From an uncultured Atopostipes sp. (GTDB lineage: Bacteria > Bacillota > Bacilli > Lactobacillales > Carnobacteriaceae_A), in contig CAMYQS010000079.1 in NCBI GenBank assembly GCA_947296835.1, positions 1 to 6,930 on the forward strand: DNA of 6,930 nt, read 5' to 3'. Under the pieces are notes generated by a model. The model searched no databases, was not told the DNA's origin, and saw nothing but the letters and a program-made list of their open reading frames with translations. A program made the position numbers and the translations under genes. Shown here piece after piece: positions 1 to 5,479 of the stretch (position 1 is the first letter of the stretch; every line of letters begins with the position of its first letter).

Positions 1-521
1 CCGTATGCCTTTGTACTCGGCACAGCTTCTAAGCGGTTAGCCACTTCTTTTTGCATCATCAACAGCATTTGTTCGACTGGTAAAGAACTCTCGAGTAAAT
101 GCATGATAATCGGTGTTGTTATATAGTAAGGCAAATTCGCAATGACGACTAAACGCTCAACGTCTCCTAAATATTTCTCTTGAAAAGCTTCAAAATCCAC
201 TTCTAAAATATCTTGATGGATCACCGTCACATTTGAATAAGGCGACAATGTATCGTCCAGAACCGTTAAGAAACGCTCGTCTATTTCAAAGGCATACACC
301 TCTTTTGCGACTTTTGCGATTTGTTCTGTTAATGCACCAATCCCCGGTCCAATTTCAATAACGGTTGTGTTTTCATCGACATCCCCTGCGCCAACCATGT
401 TGCCTAAAATATTTGTGTCGACAATAAAGTTCTGACCTAAACTTTTCTTAGCACTCAAATTATACTTATCTAGAATCTCTTTTGTACGGGTAGGTGTTGC
501 GATATCTATATGATTACTCAT
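1..521 (-). CDS. rsmA: 16S rRNA dimethyladenosine transferase RsmA (KsgA), 3' end cut off by window
   Basis: Translating the minus strand from the ATG at 521 gives 173 residues that run off the left edge; the family is usually about 290 residues, so roughly the last 40% is missing. RsmA uses S-adenosylmethionine to dimethylate two adjacent adenosines in the 3'-terminal hairpin loop of 16S rRNA during small-subunit assembly. Visible motifs are KKSLGQNF (residues 26-32 region), the SAM-binding motif EIGPGIGALT (56-65), an acidic residue after the second strand (FEIDE, 78-82), QDI (103-105), and the catalytic motif IV NLPYY (129-133) followed by TTPIIM. The start is fixed by a strong GAGGAGGG five bases upstream, lying inside the end of rnmV. 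The ATGAGTAA junction makes the two genes overlap by 8 bases, which suggests translational coupling. Family assignment is secure; downstream features cannot be seen. Confidence 0.96.
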   Translation of the reverse strand, partial: MSNHIDIATPTRTKEILDKYNLSAKKSLGQNFIVDTNILGNMVGAGDVDENTTVIEIGPGIGALTEQIAKVAKEVYAFEIDERFLTVLDDTLSPYSNVTVIHQDILEVDFEAFQEKYLGDVERLVVIANLPYYITTPIIMHLLESSLPVEQMLLMMQKEVANRLEAVPSTKAY

Positions 522-1080
522 TGGTTCCCTCCTCTTTCATTTCTTGTAAGGCTTGTTCGACTTCTTCTTTTGAAATGCCAAACATCGTTAATCTTTTTTG
601 TAGTTGTTTCCCATTCGTGTAGCCAATACGTAGCTTTTCACCGAGACGAATGCGCATCTCTTTTGAATTTTTTCCACCACTTAACCCGGCTTCACGTAAA
701 AATTCGCTTGAGACAATCGGTTCACTATCGGATGAAATAGAGTACAGACCCTGCAACGCTTCACGAATCGTTTCATTTGATGCATGTTCAATTCCTAGCG
801 TTCCTTTAAACTTAGGTACCCCTTCATCTGGAATAATAAAAGCGTGCTTCACATCTGGCACTCTTGCTGTAATCCACTTACGAATGGTTTCACCTGGATA
901 ATCTGGATCCGTGAAGACGATTACCCCTCTGGTTTCTTGGGCGTGTTCAATCAGTTCCAACGTTTCTTCCATTAAGGCTAAACCTTGTGTTTCAATGGTA
1001 TCTGCCTCTACTGCTTGCTGAATTTTAAGCGTGTCGCTCTTTCCTTCAACAACGATAACTTCTTTTATTTTTGGTTTCAT
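514..1080 (-). CDS. rnmV: Ribonuclease M5 (5S rRNA maturation nuclease)
   Basis: This 188-residue protein has the length and layout of RNase M5, the Toprim-domain endonuclease that in Bacillus trims precursor 5S rRNA in complex with ribosomal protein L18. The N-terminal Toprim fold shows the conserved glutamate in VVEGKSD (residues 10-16, Glu12) and the metal-binding DPD acid pair (58-60) in VFTDPDYPGE. The family motif GIEHAS follows at 96-101. The C-terminal part (about 125-188) is the small helical domain typical of the family, with LSGGKNSKEMR and a charged terminal helix. The ATG at 1080 lies 3 bases after the tatD stop, and only a weak GAAAGAG is present upstream (1087-1093), so translation probably depends on coupling from tatD. 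The 3' end overlaps rsmA by 8 bases. Adjacency to rsmA is common in low-GC Gram-positives and supports the call. Confidence 0.96.
   Translation of the reverse strand: MKPKIKEVIVVEGKSDTLKIQQAVEADTIETQGLALMEETLELIEHAQETRGVIVFTDPDYPGETIRKWITARVPDVKHAFIIPDEGVPKFKGTLGIEHASNETIREALQGLYSISSDSEPIVSSEFLREAGLSGGKNSKEMRIRLGEKLRIGYTNGKQLQKRLTMFGISKEEVEQALQEMKEEGTNE
527..534 (-). promoter_or_regulatory. Ribosome binding site of rsmA inside rnmV
   Basis: The minus strand reads GAGGAGGG, ending five bases before the rsmA ATG at 521. It is a near-perfect anti-16S match and lies within the last codons of rnmV. It settles the rsmA start and implies that ribosomes finishing rnmV stop within the rsmA initiation region. 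Confidence 0.85.
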
Positions 1081-1083
1081 ACG

Positions 1084-1857
1084 CTACTCTTTCGTAAAGC
1101 CAAATAATTGATTGGCATTGTCAGTTGTAATTTTTGCAATTTCTTCAAAGGACATGTCGCGTAACATCGCTAATTCTTCTGCTACATAGCGAACATAACT
1201 CGGTTCATTACGCTTGCCGCGATACGGTTGCGGACTCAAGTATGGTGCATCTGTTTCAATCAGTACCCGGTCTAAAGGCACAAGTTTCGCGCTCTCTTTC
1301 ACTTCCAGTGCTTTTTTGAATGTTAAAACACCACTAAATGAAATGTGCATATTCAAGTCTAAAAATCGTTCCATCCATTCTGAATCCAAGTTGAAGCTAT
1401 GCATAATGCCACCCACATCTTCAATGTGCTCTTCTTTTAAAATACGGTAAACATCTTCTGTACTCTCGCGGTTGTGCACGGTAATTGGAAGTTTCATTTT
1501 TTTTGCAACGCGGATTTGACGTCGGAATACTTCTTGTTGGGTCTCTTTCGGATCTTCCATCCAATGGTAATCCAGCCCCATTTCACCCATCATCGCAATC
1601 TTATGTTTCTTGATTAAATCGATTAGGTTTTCCTCAACAGCATCTGTATAGCTTCCCGCTTCAGTCGGATGCCAACCAATAACTGGATGGATGCCTTCAT
1701 AGGTTTCGCTTAGTTCAAGTGCTTTTACAATGGTTTCATTATCAAAACCGATAACGCCCATTTGCGTAACACCTGCGTCTATTGCGCGTTGAACGACTTC
1801 CGCTTCATCTTTTTCAAAATGTTTTACGTTTAAATGTGTATGCGTATCAAATAACAT
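1084..1857 (-). CDS. tatD: TatD family metal-dependent hydrolase (YabD-type DNase)
   Basis: This 257-residue protein has normal length for TatD, a TIM-barrel metallohydrolase. Characterised members are Mg-dependent 3'-5' exonucleases on DNA; the precise cellular substrate of the Firmicute YabD type is not settled. Metal and active-site residues are all visible: the HTH pair near the N-terminus (His6, His8 in FDTHTHLN), WHP (His63), GEMGLDYH (Glu92), VHNRES (His128), MHSF (His153) and ETDAPYL (Asp203), followed by the RGKRNEPSYV signature (213-222) and NANQLFGF near the C-terminus. The usual HCFSG motif is HSFNL here, with the key histidine kept. The ATG at 1857 has AAAGGAA upstream at suitable spacing. 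It is the first gene after the hairpin that follows metG and is coupled closely to rnmV downstream. It is intact with no odd features. Confidence 0.95.
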   Translation of the reverse strand: MLFDTHTHLNVKHFEKDEAEVVQRAIDAGVTQMGVIGFDNETIVKALELSETYEGIHPVIGWHPTEAGSYTDAVEENLIDLIKKHKIAMMGEMGLDYHWMEDPKETQQEVFRRQIRVAKKMKLPITVHNRESTEDVYRILKEEHIEDVGGIMHSFNLDSEWMERFLDLNMHISFSGVLTFKKALEVKESAKLVPLDRVLIETDAPYLSPQPYRGKRNEPSYVRYVAEELAMLRDMSFEEIAKITTDNANQLFGFTKE

Positions 1858-1886
1858 CGTTTCATTCCTTTATTCTTATGAGCTAA

Positions 1887-1916
1887 AAGTAAAAGAGCAA
1901 GTATCCCTTGCTCTTT
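1887..1916 (-). terminator. Hairpin with U-rich tail between metG and tatD
   Basis: A perfect 10-base-pair stem (1892-1901 with 1907-1916) closes a 5-base loop. Reading the minus strand it is AAAGAGCAAG, GGATA, CTTGCTCTTT, followed by TACTTTTAGC. The T run is interrupted, and the stem is only moderately G+C-rich, so it resembles a partial rather than a tight intrinsic terminator. It lies 15 bases after the metG stop and about 30 bases before the tatD start. No convincing promoter is visible between it and tatD, so read-through from metG probably feeds the downstream trio. Confidence 0.75.
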
Positions 1917-1931
1917 CATTTACGCTATTCA

Positions 1932-3953
1932 TTAGCCAACAATTGCGCCGTTTGGCATACCAGCCGGAGCCTCTAATAAAGCTAAGTTTCCTGCTTCGTC
2001 TTCTGATGATAAGATCATACCTTGACTCACTTCACCGCGCATTTTACGTGCTGTTAAGTTTGCAACAACGATGACTTTTTTACCGATTAATTCTTCTGGG
2101 TTTGGATAGAATTCTGCCACACCTGAAAGAATCTGACGGTCGCCACCTTCATCTCCCGCGTCTAAACGGAAGTTTAATAATTTATCAGCATTTTTAACTT
2201 TCGTACAATCCACAACTTCAGCTACTTTTAATTCAACTGCGTCAAATTGTTCAAAGTTAATTTCAGAATCTTTTACCGAAGATAGTTTTACTTCTTCTGG
2301 ATTCCATTCTGTTGCTTCTTCTACTGCTGGTGCCATTTCAGCTTGAATGTTTGCTGATTCTTTTTCAACATCTAAGCGTGGGAATAGTGGCTCACCTTTA
2401 GCAATGACTTGACGACCTTCTGGGAACTGACCGAAAGTCAGCTTATCGAATGCCATGTCTTCTTCAAAGGTTAAGCCTAATTGTTCGGCGATTTTCTCTG
2501 GTGTTTCCACTAAGAATGGACGCAATAGCGTTCCAGCTATACGTAAGCTCTCAACTAAATGAGCCATTACGTTCGATAACTCTTCCATGCGCTCTTCACG
2601 TGCTAGAACCCAAGGTGTTGTTTCATCGATATATTTATTCGTTCGTGAAATAAGTTTCCAAATATCTTGTAGCACAACGTTGAATTGTAGTTTATCTAAT
2701 AAATTATCGTATTGCTCAATCGTTTCTGCTGCTTGAGCTTCTAATTCTTTATCAAATTCAGTTTTCGAACCATTATAAGCTGGGATTTCACCATCAAAAT
2801 ATTGGTTAATCATCGCAACAGTACGGTTTAGTAAGTTTCCTAAGTCGTTTGATAAATCAGAGTTTGTACGCGTTACGTAATCTTCAGGCGTAAACACACC
2901 ATCTGAACCAAATGGAATTTCACGCATTAAGTAATAACGTAAGCTATCTAAACCATAGTGTTCTACTAGGAAATCAGGATAAATAACGTTCCCTTTAGAT
3001 TTTGACATTTTACCGTCACGCATTAATAACCAACCGTGACCAAAGACTTGCTTTGGTAATGGTAAGTCTAGCGCCATTAAAACAATCGGCCAGTAAATCG
3101 TATGGAAACGAACGATTTCTTTACCAACCATGTGCACGTTAGCTGGCCAGAACTTTTGGAATAATTCCGGTTGGTTCTCAAAGCCACCTAAATCTGGGTC
3201 GTAGCCTAATGCTGTGATGTAGTTTGTTAGTGCATCAATCCATACGTAAACAACGTGTTTTGGATCTGAAGGTACTTTAATACCCCAGTCAAATGTTGTA
3301 CGAGAAACCGCTAAGTCTTCTAGACCTGGCTTAATAAAGTTGTTGATCATTTCGTTTTTACGTGATTCGGGTTGGATGAATTCTGGATGCTCGTTATAGT
3401 GATCTAATAAGCGATCTGCATATTTACTCATCTTAAAGAAGTAAGATTCTTCACTAACCCATTCCACTTCATGCCCACTTGGTGCAATTCCACCGGTTAC
3501 TTTTCCGTTTTCGTCTTTGAAAACTTCTTCTAGTTGCGATTCTGTAAAGAACTCTTCATCCGATACAGAATACCAACCTGAATATTGGTCCAGGTAGATG
3601 TCACCTTGTGCTAATAATTTTTCAAATATTTTACCAACAACATCTTTATGTCTTGGTTCTGTTGTACGAATGAAATCATCATTTGTAATGTTTAATAAAT
3701 CCCATAGTTTTTCAATTTCAACGGCATGTTCGTCGACAAATTGCTGTGGTTTTTTACCTTCTTCAGCTGCTTTATCTTGAATCTTTTGCCCATGCTCATC
3801 CATTCCTGTTAAATAGAATACATCATTACCTTGTAGTCTTTTGTAGCGCGCTAAAATATCACAAGCAATTGTTGTGTAGGCACTCCCGATGTGTAATTTC
3901 CCACTTGGGTAATAGATGGGTGTTGTTATATAATAATTTTTATTTTCTGACAC
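1932..3953 (-). CDS. metG: Methionyl-tRNA synthetase
   Basis: This 673-residue cytoplasmic enzyme charges tRNA-Met with methionine, for both initiation and elongation. It is a class I synthetase: the Rossmann fold carries the HIGH-type motif HIGS (residues 21-24) after TTPIYYPSGKL, then FYLTGMDEHGQ (46-56), and the second signature KMSKS at 315-319. The connective peptide (about 115-175, GWYSVSDEEFF) has no Cys pairs, so this is the zinc-free Firmicute type. The helical anticodon domain spans about 360-520. A C-terminal Trbp111-like tRNA-binding OB domain (about 567-673, with VELKVAEV and ANLTARKMRG) completes the long form. The start codon is GTG at 3953, chosen because AAAGGA lies 9 bases upstream and no in-frame ATG precedes the conserved N-terminus. 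The leader is only about 40 bases, leaving no room for a T-box or S-box. The gene order with tatD, rnmV and rsmA downstream is standard in Firmicutes. Confidence 0.98.
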   Translation of the reverse strand: MSENKNYYITTPIYYPSGKLHIGSAYTTIACDILARYKRLQGNDVFYLTGMDEHGQKIQDKAAEEGKKPQQFVDEHAVEIEKLWDLLNITNDDFIRTTEPRHKDVVGKIFEKLLAQGDIYLDQYSGWYSVSDEEFFTESQLEEVFKDENGKVTGGIAPSGHEVEWVSEESYFFKMSKYADRLLDHYNEHPEFIQPESRKNEMINNFIKPGLEDLAVSRTTFDWGIKVPSDPKHVVYVWIDALTNYITALGYDPDLGGFENQPELFQKFWPANVHMVGKEIVRFHTIYWPIVLMALDLPLPKQVFGHGWLLMRDGKMSKSKGNVIYPDFLVEHYGLDSLRYYLMREIPFGSDGVFTPEDYVTRTNSDLSNDLGNLLNRTVAMINQYFDGEIPAYNGSKTEFDKELEAQAAETIEQYDNLLDKLQFNVVLQDIWKLISRTNKYIDETTPWVLAREERMEELSNVMAHLVESLRIAGTLLRPFLVETPEKIAEQLGLTFEEDMAFDKLTFGQFPEGRQVIAKGEPLFPRLDVEKESANIQAEMAPAVEEATEWNPEEVKLSSVKDSEINFEQFDAVELKVAEVVDCTKVKNADKLLNFRLDAGDEGGDRQILSGVAEFYPNPEELIGKKVIVVANLTARKMRGEVSQGMILSSEDEAGNLALLEAPAGMPNGAIVG

Positions 3954-4000
3954 GATACCAATCCTTTTCTAAGTTTCATAATCCGTCAAATACGAGTACG

Positions 4001-4009
4001 ATTATAGCA
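4001..4009 (-). promoter_or_regulatory. Extended -10 promoter for metG
   Basis: The minus strand reads TGCTATAAT: a perfect TATAAT (4001-4006) with an extended -10 TGN (4007-4009). Seventeen bases upstream the sequence is TACTAA, a poor -35 that lies inside the terminator hairpin of the HAD gene, so the promoter would rely on the extended -10. Predicted transcription start is near 3994, giving a leader of about 40 bases to the GTG. Confidence 0.7.
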
Positions 4010-4010
4010 C

Positions 4011-4035
4011 AAAAATCCTTAGCTTAGTAGCTAAG
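4011..4035 (-). terminator. Intrinsic terminator of the HAD phosphatase gene
   Basis: On the minus strand CTTAGCT, loop ACTA, AGCTAAG form a perfect 7-base-pair stem (4018-4024 with 4029-4035), followed by GATTTTTG (T run at 4011-4015). It starts about 27 bases after the HAD stop codon. The stem is short and A+T-rich, so its strength is uncertain. Its U-tract directly abuts the extended -10 of metG. Confidence 0.65.
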
Positions 4036-4061
4036 AATTCCAGTGTTTTCGCTATCTTCTT

Positions 4062-4889
4062 TTAAATTAAACCTAATTTTTGTAGACCTTTTGTGATTCC
4101 ATCACTAAAGACTGAATCTGTCACCATATCGGCGGCTGCTTTCAGTTCTTCAAAGCCGTTATCCATGGCCACTCCTGTACCGACTCGTTGCAACATTTCT
4201 AAGTCGTTTAACCCATCTCCAAATGCATAGGTATTCTCAACTGAAATCCCCAATTCTTTCGCAAGCATTTCAACACCCGACGCTTTTGAAATGCCTTTAC
4301 TAATAATATCCATCGACATTTCATTTGCTCGTGTGAATGTTAAGTCGTCCCCGAAAGCTTCTTCGTACGCGATTTGTTGTTCTTGATCCGCGTTAATGTT
4401 CATCATAAAGATTTCTTGATTTTCGTAGGCCTCTTTTTCTGGCGCCTTACTCATCATACGGTTCCACATTCTGACCTTAATCCGATCCGGAATAATACCA
4501 ACTAAACCTTTTAAAAACATATATAAATATCCACGATTGACTAATGAAATCGCGGAATTGGCAATAATTTCATCCGCAGTCGACAAGATAATCCCGTCTT
4601 TTCGACCAACCGCAAAATCCACCATTGAATCAACTAAATCTATCGGTATCGGGTTTTGATACAATACTTTTCCTTCATGAACAATATACTGTCCATTCAT
4701 CGCAATAAAGGTGTCGATTTTTAACATCTCGACAATTTCACGAACTAATACGGGTGCTCGTCCTGTTGCAATAACTGGAATGATGCCATTCTTCTTTAAT
4801 GCTTTAATTGCTCTCTTTGTAGATTTCGGGACATGGTTGTTGCGAGTGACTAAAGTCCCGTCCACGTCAAAAAATACTATTTTCTTCAT
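4062..4889 (-). CDS. Cof-type HAD-IIB family sugar-phosphate or nucleotide phosphatase
   Basis: This 275-residue cytoplasmic protein belongs to the haloacid dehalogenase superfamily, subfamily IIB (Cof/YidA-like), Mg-dependent phosphatases acting on small phosphorylated metabolites such as sugar phosphates or flavin-type substrates. Motif I is FFDVDGTL, with nucleophile Asp8 and acid/base Asp10. Motif II is ATGR (Thr42), motif III the lysine in GISKASG (Lys202), and motif IV FGDGLNDLEML (Asp225, Asn228, Asp229). The region between about 80 and 190 is the C2 cap that sets specificity; it does not identify the substrate. Length is typical and all catalytic residues are present. The ATG at 4889 has GAGG six bases upstream (4896-4899). 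The gene has its own putative promoter and a terminator, so it appears monocistronic, lying upstream of metG on the same strand without an evident functional link. Confidence 0.93.
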   Translation of the reverse strand: MKKIVFFDVDGTLVTRNNHVPKSTKRAIKALKKNGIIPVIATGRAPVLVREIVEMLKIDTFIAMNGQYIVHEGKVLYQNPIPIDLVDSMVDFAVGRKDGIILSTADEIIANSAISLVNRGYLYMFLKGLVGIIPDRIKVRMWNRMMSKAPEKEAYENQEIFMMNINADQEQQIAYEEAFGDDLTFTRANEMSMDIISKGISKASGVEMLAKELGISVENTYAFGDGLNDLEMLQRVGTGVAMDNGFEELKAAADMVTDSVFSDGITKGLQKLGLI

Positions 4890-4922
4890 ATCCTACCTCG
4901 CCTCTAAACAATTTGCCCTTTA

Positions 4923-4955
4923 ATTTTACCACATTTGCAAAGGTAACGTTGTCAA
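4923..4955 (-). promoter_or_regulatory. Putative promoter of the HAD phosphatase gene
   Basis: The minus strand shows TGGTAAAAT (4923-4931), an extended -10 with one mismatch to TATAAT, about 35 bases before the ATG. A perfect TTGACA is present further upstream (4950-4955), but the gap is 21 bases, longer than the usual 16-18. Either the extended -10 works largely alone or the TTGACA is fortuitous. Confidence 0.45.
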
Positions 4956-5058
4956 TTTTTTGTAATTATTTTCATTATACAGGGAAGAGACTTCGCATGA
5001 AATGAATACGTTTTGAGCACCCGTTCAGTCGAAAGGTTAAACTTAAGGCTTTTCGCAA

Positions 5059-5087
5059 TTGACTTTTACCCCATCCTTACTTATAAT
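5059..5087 (+). promoter_or_regulatory. Sigma-A promoter of the tyrS T-box transcript
   Basis: TTGACT (5059-5064) and TATAAT (5082-5087) are separated by exactly 17 bases. This is a near-consensus housekeeping promoter. Transcription should start near 5094, just before the conserved base of T-box Stem I, which fits well. Confidence 0.88.
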
Positions 5088-5094
5088 TATGGTT

Positions 5095-5338
5095 AAATTA
5101 ACAGTGAGCGATGAAGAGACTTAGTAGTAACCGTTGTCCCTAGCATAGAGAGCTAACGTTGGTGGAAGTTAGCCTATACAACGCATACGAATTACATCTT
5201 GGAGCAGACTACGATACGTAGCGTTTAACCTTGCGTTAAAAGGAAGAGTGGAATAATGCATCTCGTTATTCAATTTGGGTGGTAACACGGAATTTTCGTC
5301 CCGGCAAAACAATATGTTTTGTCGGGATTTTTGTTTTT
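5095..5338 (+). promoter_or_regulatory. Tyrosine-specific T-box riboswitch (tyrS leader)
   Basis: The leader senses uncharged tRNA-Tyr and controls transcription of tyrS. Stem I begins with GCGATGAAGA (5109-5118), which with TCTTGGAGC (5197-5205) forms the lower K-turn helix. The specifier loop has AGTA (5123-5126) on one side and GAA-T-TAC-A (5189-5196) on the other, placing the tyrosine codon UAC at 5193-5195. The distal arm pairs GTTGT with ACAAC (5133-5137, 5178-5182) and GCTAAC with GTTAGC (5152-5157, 5168-5173). Further hairpins are CTACG/CGTAG (5209-5221), TTTAAC/GTTAAA (5224-5240) and Stem III GAATAA/TTATTC (5251-5271). The T-box core TGGGTGGTAACACGG (5276-5290) carries UGGU (5280-5283), which complements the ACCA acceptor end expected for tRNA-Tyr. 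GGG and ACG of the core can pair with CGTCCC (5297-5302) as antiterminator, competing with the terminator. Confidence 0.95.
5300..5338 (+). terminator. T-box intrinsic terminator of the tyrS leader
   Basis: CCCGGCAAAAC (5300-5310) pairs with GTTTTGTCGGG (5316-5326) across the loop AATAT, an 11-base-pair stem with one G-U wobble, followed by ATTTTTGTTTTT (5327-5338). Its first three C residues are also needed by the antiterminator, giving mutually exclusive structures: terminator when tRNA-Tyr is charged, antiterminator when it is not. Confidence 0.93.
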
Positions 5339-5479
5339 CTAAGCACCTTGAGAAAACTGGTAACCCGTGTTGCTCTTGTTTAAAGAAAACGACGCTTATG
5401 CGCATAAAGGATTTATAGATCCCTTAGTAGCTCACAAAAAATAAAAAGATGATTTTAAAAATATTGGGAGGGTAAGAAA
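5339..5479 (+). other. Untranslated leader between the T-box terminator and tyrS
   Basis: These 141 bases contain no convincing gene. They hold a 12-base perfect palindrome TTATGCGCATAA (5396-5407) and then the short GGAT...ATCC element (5409-5421). An A-rich stretch (5434-5462) follows, and finally the strong ribosome binding site GGGAGGG (5466-5472) seven bases before the GTG of tyrS. No second promoter with acceptable -35 and -10 boxes was found. The function of this extra leader, if any, is unknown. Confidence 0.5.

Noticed and set aside
510..740. Plus-strand open frame of 76 codons
   Set aside because: It lies antisense to rnmV and the rsmA start, and has no recognisable domain; the minus-strand genes account for this DNA.
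1857..1910. Possible promoter for tatD (TTGCTC-16-TAAGAA, minus strand)
   Set aside because: Both boxes match consensus at only about half their positions and the -35 falls within the hairpin stem.
3746..4027. Plus-strand open frame of 93 codons across the metG start
   Set aside because: It is antisense to metG and covers its promoter and part of the neighbouring terminator; composition is low-complexity and no motif is recognisable.
4949..4978. Second possible plus-strand promoter TTGTCA-18-CATTAT
   Set aside because: The -10 is weak, and the much better promoter at 5059-5087 sits at the right place for the T-box. The region 4956-5058 otherwise shows nothing I can name.
4984..5122. Repeated GAAGAGACTT at 4984-4993 and 5113-5122, suggesting a duplicated T-box start
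   Set aside because: Similarity stops after 10 bases and no Stem I, specifier or T-box core follows the first copy; probably chance.
5169..5405. Minus-strand open frame of 78 codons
   Set aside because: It runs through the T-box and its terminator on the opposite strand; the RNA structure explains this sequence fully.
4023..5432. Shared CTTAGTAGCT at 4023-4032 and 5423-5432
   Set aside because: A 10-base match in A+T-rich intergenic DNA; one copy is part of a terminator hairpin and the other is not in a comparable structure.
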